From: Planctomycetota bacterium
GTDB taxonomy: Bacteria > Planctomycetota > Phycisphaerae > Phycisphaerales > Zrk34
Reading direction: 5' to 3'
Assembly (NCBI GenBank): GCA_016125255.1
Contig: WGMD01000005.1
Location: 1 to 64,000, forward strand
Length of the DNA stretch: 64,000 nucleotides
Shown: positions 1-7,637 of the stretch, piece by piece
Layout: each line of letters starts with the position of its first letter
How positions within the stretch are numbered: position 1 is the stretch's first letter
Notes under the pieces: model-generated
The model's database searches: none
What the model was told of the DNA's origin: nothing
Seen by the model: only the letters and a program-made list of their open reading frames with translations
Made by a program: the position numbers and the translations under genes

Positions 1-137
1 GCATCAAGATGACGAGCTTCGACCGTCAACAGATCGATGCGATCCGAAAGGAACTGAATCAGACCTTCAACACCCAACACCAACCCGCCGTCCAGACACC
101 CGCCCCTTCACGAATTTACAGCACGACAGGGACTTGA
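1..137 (+). CDS. C-terminal end of an unidentified protein (partial)
   Basis: An open frame enters from the left edge (in frame from base 3) and stops at TGA 135-137. The readable tail begins IKMTSFDRQQIDAIRKEL and ends IYSTTGT, with a mixed, amphipathic composition that looks like real coding sequence rather than GC-driven noise. It is too short to name. Its last 71 bases overlap the 3' end of the convergent decarboxylase gene, so either this tail or the last ~22 codons of that gene is antisense. Real coding here is plausible but unproven. Confidence 0.4.
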   Translation, partial: IKMTSFDRQQIDAIRKELNQTFNTQHQPAVQTPAPSRIYSTTGT

Positions 138-1761
138 CCTTGCCCAGCCGGGCGCCGAGGCGGGCGAGGGAGGCGGAGTGGTCGAGTTTGTCGAGATGCA
201 CGTTGAGGATGCTGAAGCAGGCGGTGTTGGCGGCGGCGCGGGTTAAGGCGTCTTCGAGTTCGCCTTCGGTGCGCACCTCGGCCCCCCATCCTTCGCGGAC
301 GAGCTGCGGGTACAGGTGATACGCCCAGTTGTGGATGTCGTTGTAGGGGCCTTCGTGGATGATGCGCTCGGTGGTGTAGCCCTTGTTGTTGAGGACGAAG
401 ATGATCGGGTTCAGATGATGGCGCACGAGGGTGGAGATTTCGTGACAGGTCATCTGAAACGCGCCGTCGCCGACGAAGACGACGGGGCGCTTTTTGCGGT
501 CGGCGATCTGGGCCCCCAGCGCAGCGGGGACGGCGAAGCCCATCGAGGTGTAGTAGGCCGGCGAAAGGAACTCGGTCTTCTGGTGGATCGTCAGGTCCGT
601 CGCGCCGAAGAGCGAGTCGCCGATGTCGCAGATGACGGTGGTGTGGTCACCGATGTATTGATCGAGCCGCTCAAAGAAGCGTCGGACGGTCACGGGCTTG
701 CTGATGCGCGGCTTGAAGGGTTTGACGGCGGGCTTTTTCGGCACGACGTTACGGCGGCGTTTTCCGATGTCGGCCTTGGCGAGCTTTTCTATAAAATCGC
801 GCAATGTCACGTCTTCATAGTGATGATGCGAGATGGTGATGCGCTCGGAAGTCGCGTTGATCGTGCGCGATTCGTCGAGGCGGGCGGTGTGGATGCCGAG
901 GTTGATGTCGGTCATGAAGGCGCCGGTGATGAGCAGCGCATCGGCGTTTTCGATGGGCTTGCGCACAGCGTCGCGGCCCATCGCGCCTTCGTAGACGCCC
1001 AGGTATTGCGGGTGACGCTCGGAGAGGACGGACTTGCCCAACAGGGTCGCGGCGACGGGGTAGCCGGTGCGTTCGACGAGCTTGATGAGCTGTTTTTGCA
1101 GGGCGAAACGGTGGATTTCGACGCCGGCGAGGAGGGCGGGATGCCTGGCGGCGCGGAGCAGATCGGCGGCTTCGGCGACGGCCTCCGCGAGGGCGTGCGG
1201 ATCGCTGCGCGCCGGATCGTTCTTGAGCGGGGACGGCGCGGCGCAGGGGGCGTCGACCATGTCGCGCGGGATTTCGATGTAGACCGGCCGCTTGTGACGC
1301 TGCGCGGCGGCGAGGGCATCGTCGATCTGACGCGGGGCTTCGGCGGGGTCTTCGAGGGCGACGGCGGCGACGGTGACTTTCTCGTAAATCTGAAACTGCG
1401 TGCGGTAGTCGCGGACCTGATGATGAAGCAGGGTTGAGCGGCGGCGTTCGGACAAGCCGGGGGCGCCGCTGATGACGATCAGCGGGGACTTCTCGGCGTA
1501 AGCGCCGGCGACGGCGTTGAGGGCGTTGAGTCCGCCGACGCAGTAGGTGATGCACAGGGCGCCGAGGCCGTTGACGCGGGCGTAGGCGTCGGCGGCGTAG
1601 CCCGCGCCGATTTCGGTGCATGTGCCGATGACTTTCATCTTCGAGGCGACGAGCAGGTCGTAGAAGCTCAGGACATAGTCGCCGGGGATGCCGAAGACAT
1701 GAGCGAGGCCGGTCGCTTCGAGGCGGCGGACGAGGTACTGGCCGACGGTCGAGCGGGGCAT
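67..1761 (-). CDS. ThDP-dependent 2-oxoacid decarboxylase (pyruvate/indolepyruvate decarboxylase-like)
   Basis: A 564-residue protein of the thiamine-diphosphate enzyme superfamily, close to the usual ~550 residues of pyruvate and indolepyruvate decarboxylases. The N-terminal PYR domain has FGIPGDYVLSFYDLL and the activating glutamate in GTCTEIGAGYAADAYAR (Glu50). The C-terminal PP domain has the metal/ThDP motif GDGAF...LNNKGYTTE (about residues 435-465) followed by GPYNDIHNW, typical of the decarboxylases rather than acetolactate synthase. It should remove CO2 from a 2-oxoacid to give an aldehyde in the cytoplasm; the substrate cannot be read from sequence. I chose the ATG at 1761 because GGAGG lies 8 bases upstream; a longer in-frame start reads through an intergenic inverted repeat. 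The final ~22 residues are antisense to the neighbouring partial gene. Confidence 0.85.
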   Translation of the reverse strand: MPRSTVGQYLVRRLEATGLAHVFGIPGDYVLSFYDLLVASKMKVIGTCTEIGAGYAADAYARVNGLGALCITYCVGGLNALNAVAGAYAEKSPLIVISGAPGLSERRRSTLLHHQVRDYRTQFQIYEKVTVAAVALEDPAEAPRQIDDALAAAQRHKRPVYIEIPRDMVDAPCAAPSPLKNDPARSDPHALAEAVAEAADLLRAARHPALLAGVEIHRFALQKQLIKLVERTGYPVAATLLGKSVLSERHPQYLGVYEGAMGRDAVRKPIENADALLITGAFMTDINLGIHTARLDESRTINATSERITISHHHYEDVTLRDFIEKLAKADIGKRRRNVVPKKPAVKPFKPRISKPVTVRRFFERLDQYIGDHTTVICDIGDSLFGATDLTIHQKTEFLSPAYYTSMGFAVPAALGAQIADRKKRPVVFVGDGAFQMTCHEISTLVRHHLNPIIFVLNNKGYTTERIIHEGPYNDIHNWAYHLYPQLVREGWGAEVRTEGELEDALTRAAANTACFSILNVHLDKLDHSASLARLGARLGKVKSLSCCKFVKGRVSGRRVGVGC

Positions 1762-1818
1762 GGCGAATCCTCCATCGAATACTACGCATATCGGCGAAAT
1801 GAGACCTTTGGAAAACTG

Positions 1819-1906
1819 AACCACCAAGGCACCAAGGCCACCAAGGAATGCCTTGGTGAGTTCAAAGCCCTGCATTCGCCTTGGTGTTCTTGGTGCCTTG
1901 GTGGTT
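1819..1906. repeat. Inverted repeat of CCACCAAGG units
   Basis: The left arm (1819-1850) is built of CCACCAAGGCACCAAGG-type units and the right arm (1873-1906) carries the complement (CCTTGGTGTTCTTGGTGCC). The arms can fold into a long imperfect hairpin. It lies between the start of the decarboxylase gene and the start of the phosphoesterase gene. Similar degenerate inverted repeats are common between genes of environmental bacteria. Confidence 0.8.
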
Positions 1907-1964
1907 ATTCAGAGATCTCAATAGTGTGCTTGCCGGTCAGCGGGCGAATCGGTAAGGTCTGGCG

Positions 1965-2849
1965 ATGGGCGATGAGGCATCGGCTTTGAATGTGACGAAT
2001 GCGGACGACGTCTGCGCGGTTTTCGCGGCGGCGGCGGCGGCGTACCGCGGCAGTTCGCTGCGTATGGGCTGCGTCGATCATCTGCCGCCCTACGGCCGGT
2101 GCACGTTCACCGGCGATCTGCACGATCACCGCGAAAACTTCACGAAGATCCTCACCGTCGCCAAACTCGAACGCGATGCGGGCAACCACCTGGTCGTGCA
2201 GGAAATCACACATCCCGATCGGCTCATCAACGGGATGGACCTGTCGTATCGCTCGCTGGTCCGGGCGGCGGAATTGAAGCAGCGGTATCCGAAACAGGTG
2301 CATCACGTTCTATCGAATCATGAGCTGGCGCAGGCGCGCGGCGAGAAGATCATGAAGGCCGGCGGATCGCAGATCGAGGCGTTCGCCAACGGGCTCGACT
2401 ACGTGTTCGGCGACGGGGCGGAGGAGGTGCAGAAGGCGATCGCCGACTACATCCGCGCGCTGCCGCTGGCGGTGCGGACGGCGAGCGGGATTCTCTGTGC
2501 CCATTCGCTGCCGTCGCCGCGCATGCTTGAACGGTTCGACAAGGCGCTCCTGCTGCGCGAGATGAACGAAGCGGACATCACGGGCCCGTCGGGCAGCGCG
2601 TATCTGATGATCTGGGGCCGGAATCTGAATGAGGAACTGGCGCGGACGCTGGGCGGGATCTGGGACGTGCAGGTGTTCGTGCTCGGGCATCAGCATGCGG
2701 ATATGGGTTACGAAGAAATCGGCGATTCGATCGTCGTGATCAATTCGGATCATAATCATGCGATGGCGCTGCCGGTCGATTTATCCAAAACGTACACGCG
2801 GGATCAGTTGCTCGATGCGCTGATTCCGCTGGCTTCGATCATTGTGTGA
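1965..2849 (+). CDS. Calcineurin-like metallophosphoesterase family protein
   Basis: A 294-residue protein with the ordered metal-binding motifs of the calcineurin-like phosphoesterase fold: GDLHDH (Asp51, His53), LSNHE in place of GNHE (about 116-120), CAHS (about 179), and VLGHQHAD (about 245) for the last metal histidines. It has no signal peptide or membrane segment, so it should be cytoplasmic. It could be a Ser/Thr phosphatase-like or diadenosine-phosphatase-like enzyme; the substrate is unknown. The next gene starts nine bases after its stop on the same strand, indicating co-transcription with a flavin oxidoreductase. Confidence 0.75.
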   Translation: MGDEASALNVTNADDVCAVFAAAAAAYRGSSLRMGCVDHLPPYGRCTFTGDLHDHRENFTKILTVAKLERDAGNHLVVQEITHPDRLINGMDLSYRSLVRAAELKQRYPKQVHHVLSNHELAQARGEKIMKAGGSQIEAFANGLDYVFGDGAEEVQKAIADYIRALPLAVRTASGILCAHSLPSPRMLERFDKALLLREMNEADITGPSGSAYLMIWGRNLNEELARTLGGIWDVQVFVLGHQHADMGYEEIGDSIVVINSDHNHAMALPVDLSKTYTRDQLLDALIPLASIIV

Positions 2850-2858
2850 AGGTGAAAC

Positions 2859-4373
2859 ATGGCGTCGGACTATCCGCGCATCGGGCATTTCAAGACGGCG
2901 ACGGCGTTCATCGAGCATGTGCGGTCGCTGGGGCTGGACCTGCCGATTGACGAGGCGATGCTCACGGCGGCGGCGGGCTCTCCGCTGGCGGAGCCGCTGC
3001 GTGTCGGCGATCGGTTGGTCGGCAACCGGTGGGCGATTCATCCGATGGAGGGATGGGACGCCACCGCCGACGGGCTGCCGACCGAGCACACGATCCGGCG
3101 ATGGGTCCACTTCGGCTTGAGCGGCGCGAAGCTCATCTGGGGCGGCGAAGCGTTCGCGGTCCAGCGGGATGGGCGCGCCAATCCGAATCAGCTTTATTAC
3201 GAAGCGGATCATGCGGACGCGATGCGACAGCTTCTCGAATCATTGGAGCGCGCGCATGCAGAGCGCTTCGGGCCGACGGCGGTGGACGATCTTTTGGTGG
3301 GTCTTCAACTGACGCATTCGGGTCGCTTTTCGCGCCCCAACCGCAAGGACAAACTCGAGCCGCGCATTGCGTATCACCATCCGGTGCTCGACCGCAAGTT
3401 CAACATCGCGGCGGACGACGATTCGGTGGTGCTGAGCGATGATGATGTGAAACGGCTCATCGAGGCGTACATCACCAGCGCGAAGATGGCGCAGCAGATC
3501 GGCTTCCGTTTCGTCGATGTCAAACATTGTCATGGTTATCTCGGTCACGAATTTCTCTCGGCGTACGATCGGCCGGGGGCGTACGGCGGGAGTTTCGAGA
3601 ATCGCACGCGATTCCTGCGCGAGATCGTCGAGGGGATTCACGCGGAATGTCCGGGGCTTTTGATCGGGGTGCGGCTGAGCGTGTTCGACATGCCGCCGTT
3701 TCGGCCGGACCCGGCGCTGACCGGCGGCGGGAAGTTCGGGCCGGGCATTCCCGATGAATATCCCGCGAGCGGGTATCCGGGCTTTGGGTGCGTTCGCAAT
3801 GATCCGCTCAAGCCGGACCTCACGGAGCCGATTGCGCTGCTGACGATGATGCGCGATGAATTGAAAATCGCGATGGTGAATTTGTCGGCGGGGTCGCCGT
3901 ATTACAATCCGCACATTCAGAGGCCCGCCTATTTCCCGCCGAGCGACGGGTACACGCCGCCGGAGGATCCGATCATCGGGTGCGCCCGGCAGATCGCGAT
4001 CGTGGGCCAGATCAAGAAGGCGGTCAGCGGACTGCCCATTGTCGGGTCGGCGTACAGTTATTTTCAGGAGTATCTGCCGCACGTCGGACAGGCGGCGGTG
4101 CGGTCGGGGATGGTGGACCTCATCGGGATCGGGCGCGGCGTCTTGAGCTATCCGGACATGCCGGCGGACGTGCTGGCGGGCAACCCGCTGCGCGACAAGA
4201 AAATCTGCCGCACGTTCAGCGACTGCACCACCGCGCCGCGCAACGGGATCATCTCCGGCTGCTATCCGCTGGACGACTATTACAAGAAAGCTCCGGAAGC
4301 CGAGGCGCTCAAGGAAGCCAAAGCGCAGCTTCGCATTCGGCTCAAGACGATGGATTCAGGGGCGAAATCATAA
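2859..4373 (+). CDS. NADH:flavin oxidoreductase, old yellow enzyme family
   Basis: A 504-residue FMN TIM-barrel protein. The segment VDVKHCHGYLGHEFLSAY...YGGSFENRTRFLREIV is the standard catalytic and FMN-phosphate region of old yellow enzyme and 2,4-dienoyl-CoA reductase barrels (about residues 220-260). Near the C-terminus VDLIGIGRGVLSYPDMP matches the FMN-binding strand followed by the usual lysine/cysteine-bearing tail (KKICRTFSDCTTAPRNG). It is longer than the ~370-residue simple family members but shorter than dienoyl-CoA reductases, and no separate C-terminal NAD(P) Rossmann domain is visible. The start follows GAAGGTGAAAC. The substrate is unknown; reduction of activated C=C bonds is the family activity. 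Confidence 0.85.
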   Translation: MASDYPRIGHFKTATAFIEHVRSLGLDLPIDEAMLTAAAGSPLAEPLRVGDRLVGNRWAIHPMEGWDATADGLPTEHTIRRWVHFGLSGAKLIWGGEAFAVQRDGRANPNQLYYEADHADAMRQLLESLERAHAERFGPTAVDDLLVGLQLTHSGRFSRPNRKDKLEPRIAYHHPVLDRKFNIAADDDSVVLSDDDVKRLIEAYITSAKMAQQIGFRFVDVKHCHGYLGHEFLSAYDRPGAYGGSFENRTRFLREIVEGIHAECPGLLIGVRLSVFDMPPFRPDPALTGGGKFGPGIPDEYPASGYPGFGCVRNDPLKPDLTEPIALLTMMRDELKIAMVNLSAGSPYYNPHIQRPAYFPPSDGYTPPEDPIIGCARQIAIVGQIKKAVSGLPIVGSAYSYFQEYLPHVGQAAVRSGMVDLIGIGRGVLSYPDMPADVLAGNPLRDKKICRTFSDCTTAPRNGIISGCYPLDDYYKKAPEAEALKEAKAQLRIRLKTMDSGAKS

Positions 4374-4442
4374 TTGTCTTGCCTCCGCGGCGGCGCGTCG
4401 GTATCCTGCGATTCACGAAGTCCGCCACTGAGGCAACGATCC

Positions 4443-4925
4443 ATGGACATTTCAAGTCGGCGTGAACTCATTCGCGTGAGCGTGCGCGTCGTCGGTGCGG
4501 CCGGGCTTTTGTTTTTCCCGCTGGCGTCGGATGTGCTGGCGGGGAAAAAGCACAAGAAGAACAACGGCAACGGTAAAAACAAGGACAACGGGCCCAAGGC
4601 CATCGAAGCGAGCGGCGCGGTGCCGGGCAAGGGATACCTGCGCGTGGCGTTTGAACTTGATCCGAACGGGCCGGCCCCGCAGTTCCGATTCACCGCCTAC
4701 ACAAGTGGCCTGTCCTCCACCGGGCAACCCCTCTGGCGCGCCGCCATCAACGAAGGTCTCTACGAGAAGGCCGTCACCAGCGCGACGCGTCCGATTCCCG
4801 TCAACGCCTGCAACGCCAAGATCAGCGTCGCCGGTCTGCATGTGGACTATCGCGTGCAGCTTCAGTTCAAGGCGGAGGACGGCTCCGAGTACACCTCCGT
4901 GTGCGAAAAGCAGGGCAAGGTCTGA
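4443..4925 (+). CDS. Small Tat-signal exported protein, paralogue of the next gene
   Basis: A 160-residue protein starting SSRRELIRVSVRVVGAAG with a hydrophobic segment and a DVLAG cleavage-like site, which looks like a twin-arginine signal. A Lys/Asn/Gly-rich linker (KKHKKNNGNGKNKDNG) precedes a small domain with PGKGYLRVAFEL and a C-terminal RVQLQFKAEDGSEYTSVCE. The downstream gene encodes the same signal-plus-domain design (PGKGYLRVAYQL, YRLQLQFKEENG), so this is a tandem duplication. I do not recognise the domain. The start at 4443 follows GAGG; longer reading would add a non-signal-like extension. Probably periplasmic or surface-located, folded before export. Confidence 0.65.
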   Translation: MDISSRRELIRVSVRVVGAAGLLFFPLASDVLAGKKHKKNNGNGKNKDNGPKAIEASGAVPGKGYLRVAFELDPNGPAPQFRFTAYTSGLSSTGQPLWRAAINEGLYEKAVTSATRPIPVNACNAKISVAGLHVDYRVQLQFKAEDGSEYTSVCEKQGKV

Positions 4926-5035
4926 CGCTTTTTTCCGCCCCGCCGCCGCCGGGCCATCGACGAAATGTCTTTGGCAATCGCCCGCGTCGTGATACACTGA
5001 TCGTCCCGCCAGTCACTCGTCGTGGGAACGGCACT

Positions 5036-5461
5036 ATGGGCAACATGACAAGACGCGAAGTGGTCCGCGCCGGCGTGCGTGTGGTCGGGGCGATGGGGTT
5101 GATCGGCGGGCCGACGGCGACGTGGGTCATGGCGGGCGGCAAGGAGGCCAAGAGCAAGATTCCCGGCAAGGGGTATCTGCGCGTGGCGTACCAGCTCAAG
5201 CCCGTCGGCAGCTATCAGGAGTTCGAGTTCAGCGTCTGGACCAGCTACCTGAGCGTCGGCACGGAGGCGTGGCGGAATGTTTTCAACGAGGGCCCCTTCC
5301 GAAAAGCCGCCAGCGGATTCACACGGACGATCAAGGTCGGGGCGGCGGATGTGAAATTCAACTCCTCCGGCCGGGGCTTCGAGTACCGCCTCCAGCTCCA
5401 GTTCAAGGAAGAGAACGGCAACAGCTACACCGCGCTGCTGGAGGATCAGGGTCAGGTCTGA
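5036..5461 (+). CDS. Small Tat-signal exported protein, second paralogue
   Basis: A 141-residue protein with MTRREVVRAGVRVVGAMGLIGG at the N-terminus, a twin-arginine-type signal, followed by PGKGYLRVAYQLKPVGSYQEFEFSVWTSYLS and ending in LQLQFKEENGNSYTALLEDQGQV. It is clearly paralogous to the protein encoded just upstream, sharing the PGKGYLRVA block, a central W-(R/N)-x-x-x-NEG block and the terminal LQLQFK-E-G-YT block. It lacks the Lys/Asn-rich linker and both cysteines of its partner. The start is one of two nearby ATGs (5036 or 5045). Function unknown. Confidence 0.65.
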   Translation: MGNMTRREVVRAGVRVVGAMGLIGGPTATWVMAGGKEAKSKIPGKGYLRVAYQLKPVGSYQEFEFSVWTSYLSVGTEAWRNVFNEGPFRKAASGFTRTIKVGAADVKFNSSGRGFEYRLQLQFKEENGNSYTALLEDQGQV

Positions 5462-5498
5462 CCGGATGCTCGGCGCGCCGAATTCGACGGAGTTTTAC

Positions 5499-6707
5499 AT
5501 GCAATCCAGGCGCGCTTTTTCATGGGTCATCATGTCCCTGCTGCTTGTCGCCGGCTCGGGGGTGTGCTCCGCACAGACAAAGGTCGATCCCTACATCACA
5601 TTGCGCGGCTCGCTGGACAACTGCCGCATCCGCTTCGAGCGCGACAAGGTCGGCCGAGTCGTCTTCCTCGGCGGATCGATCACGCACATGAACGGCTGGC
5701 GCGCGATGGTCAGTGCCGAGATTCAGAAGCGTTTTCCCGAGACGAAGTTCGAATTCGTCGATGCGGGTATTCCATCGACCGGCTCGGTGCCCGGAGCGTT
5801 CCGTTTCGAGCGCGATGTGCTGGGGGGCGGCCCCGTCGATCTGCTCTTTGAGGAAGCGGCGGTCAACGACTCGACGAACGGGCGATCCGACACGGCCCAG
5901 GTGCGCGGCATGGAGGGCATCATCCGTCACGCCCGCCTCGCCAATCCCAACACCGATATCGTCATGCTCTACTTCGTCGATGACGAAAAAATCAACCAGT
6001 TCAAGAAAGGCATGATCCCGCCGGTCATCGCCAATCATGAAAAGGTCGCGTCGTACTACGGCGTGTCCGACATCGATCTGGCGCATCGCATCACGGACAT
6101 GATCGAGGCGCATCAGATCACATGGAAAGAGTTCGGCGGGATTCACCCCGCGCCGCCCGGGCACAAGCTCTACACCGAAAGCATCATGAAGCTGCTCGAT
6201 GCGGCGTGGGCCAAGCCGCTCGCCGGCGACGCCAAGATCGAGCCGCATGCCTGTCCCGACAAGCCGCTCGATACGCTGAGTTATTTTCACGGCAAACTCG
6301 CGGGGCTCGACGATGCGAAGCTCGTCGAGGGGTTTGAGCATGTGCCGACTTGGAAGCCGGCGGACCGCACGGGGACGCGCCCGGGATTCGTCGAGGTGCC
6401 GATGCTCATCGCCGAGCAGCCCGGCGCGATGCTCAAGTTTCCGTTCAAGGGCACGGCCGTGGGCATCTTCGTGGCGGCGGGCAACGATGCGGGGACCGTC
6501 GAATACCAGATCGACGGCGGCGACTGGAAGACGCAGGACCTGTTCACGCAATGGAGCAAGGGGCTGCATATTCCGTGGGCGTACGTGCTGGCGGACGAAT
6601 TGTCGGACGGGCCGCACGAACTGACGCTGCGCGTCGCCAAGGACGCCAACGACAAGAGCAAGGGTCACGCCCTGCGCATCGTGCATTTTCTGGTGAACGG
6701 CGGGTGA
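5499..6707 (+). CDS. Exported SGNH/GDSL-type hydrolase with C-terminal accessory domain
   Basis: A 402-residue secreted protein: signal peptide (SWVIMSLLLVAGSGVCSAQ), then an SGNH fold with VVFLGGSITHMNGW (block I serine, GGS instead of GDS), DAGIPSTGS (block II Gly), EEAAVNDST (block III Asn) and GGIHPAPPGH (block V His). The usual Asp three residues before the His is Gly here. Residues ~280-400 form a second region with IDGGDWKTQDLFTQW and a beta-rich pattern, likely a carbohydrate-binding or accessory domain. The family includes carbohydrate esterases, so deacetylation of a glycan is plausible. ATG 5499 was chosen for the GGAG seven bases upstream and the immediate signal peptide. It converges with the next gene with a five-base gap. 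Confidence 0.75.
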   Translation: MQSRRAFSWVIMSLLLVAGSGVCSAQTKVDPYITLRGSLDNCRIRFERDKVGRVVFLGGSITHMNGWRAMVSAEIQKRFPETKFEFVDAGIPSTGSVPGAFRFERDVLGGGPVDLLFEEAAVNDSTNGRSDTAQVRGMEGIIRHARLANPNTDIVMLYFVDDEKINQFKKGMIPPVIANHEKVASYYGVSDIDLAHRITDMIEAHQITWKEFGGIHPAPPGHKLYTESIMKLLDAAWAKPLAGDAKIEPHACPDKPLDTLSYFHGKLAGLDDAKLVEGFEHVPTWKPADRTGTRPGFVEVPMLIAEQPGAMLKFPFKGTAVGIFVAAGNDAGTVEYQIDGGDWKTQDLFTQWSKGLHIPWAYVLADELSDGPHELTLRVAKDANDKSKGHALRIVHFLVNGG

Positions 6708-6712
6708 ATCGA

Positions 6713-7591
6713 TCAGCGGGGTTTGACCGGCGGGGCGTCGGCGTCTTTGGTCAGCTTCGCGACATCCAGCTCGAAGGACACGCGGCGCTCGGTGGTTTCG
6801 GTGGCGAGGATGATGCGCATCTGAATCGGCGCGGACTTCTCATCGGTCGGGTAGAAGCGCACCATGCCCGTCCCGTTGCCGGTCACATAGTTGTAGGGCG
6901 GGGCGCGCAGGGGCACGGGCTTGGACTGCGCGTCCAGGCCGGTGATGGCGTACAGAAACGGCGGTCGGTCGAGGGCGTCGATCGACAGATTGCCCTCGCG
7001 GACATACTGGTACGCGACGTTCAGGAACGAGTTGGGGTCCTGCTTTTCGATATGGTCGACGCGCACCTTGATGCCGGGCGCGAGAGGCGTCATCGTCGCC
7101 GAGGGCGCGAGCAGGATGTCCGTCTCGTGCGTGCCGGTCACTTCGAGCAGATAGATGACGCCGCGGATTTTCGCCACGCGCGACGTGTCCGTCACGAGGC
7201 GCGACAGGTCCACGCCGATGCCCTGCGCGCCTGACCCGTCGGCGGGGGCCATGATGCGGTTGACGTTGTAGCCCTCGCTGCGCCCGCTCCAGCGCGTCGG
7301 CTTGGAGCGCATCACCGACTCGCCCGCCGCATCCGTGATCTGCGTCAGCTCGATGATGTACGCGGCGTATCGACGCTGCGCCGGGAAGGTGATCTGCCCG
7401 TTGAGCGACATCTGATTGTCGACCGAGCCGTCCTTGAGATCGAACGTCGCGGAGGAATTGATGGAGTTCCACTCGATTTCGACGCCGGTGTCGGCATCAA
7501 CCTGCGGCGGCACTTCGTCGGCGGCGCGGGTATGGACCGGCAGCGCGAACAACAACAGCGTCAGACACGCAAAGCGCAGGCGTCGGTCCAT
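6713..7591 (-). CDS. Exported protein of unknown function
   Basis: A 292-residue protein with a clear signal peptide (MDRRLRFACLTLLLFALPVHTRA, cleavage after Ala). The mature part has many beta-strand-like stretches (RYAAYIIELTQITDAAG, MRIILATETTERRVSFELDV) and mentions of paired domains cannot be supported. No catalytic motif is recognised. I start it at 7591, because the residues before that Met are not signal-like. It is transcribed away from the regulator operon and converges with the SGNH hydrolase gene. Periplasmic or outer-surface location is inferred from the signal only. Confidence 0.6.
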   Translation of the reverse strand: MDRRLRFACLTLLLFALPVHTRAADEVPPQVDADTGVEIEWNSINSSATFDLKDGSVDNQMSLNGQITFPAQRRYAAYIIELTQITDAAGESVMRSKPTRWSGRSEGYNVNRIMAPADGSGAQGIGVDLSRLVTDTSRVAKIRGVIYLLEVTGTHETDILLAPSATMTPLAPGIKVRVDHIEKQDPNSFLNVAYQYVREGNLSIDALDRPPFLYAITGLDAQSKPVPLRAPPYNYVTGNGTGMVRFYPTDEKSAPIQMRIILATETTERRVSFELDVAKLTKDADAPPVKPR

Positions 7592-7637
7592 TGTTCGAGC
7601 ATAGCCGCCGCATCGCACGGCGGCAACGCGGCGGGCG

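Noticed and set aside
316-1437. 373-residue plus-strand frame over the decarboxylase gene
   Set aside because: Asp/Gly/Val-rich mirror of the minus-strand gene, no recognisable motif, no ribosome-binding site.
5520-6686. 388-residue minus-strand frame over the SGNH hydrolase
   Set aside because: Shadow frame; the plus strand has a signal peptide and SGNH blocks.
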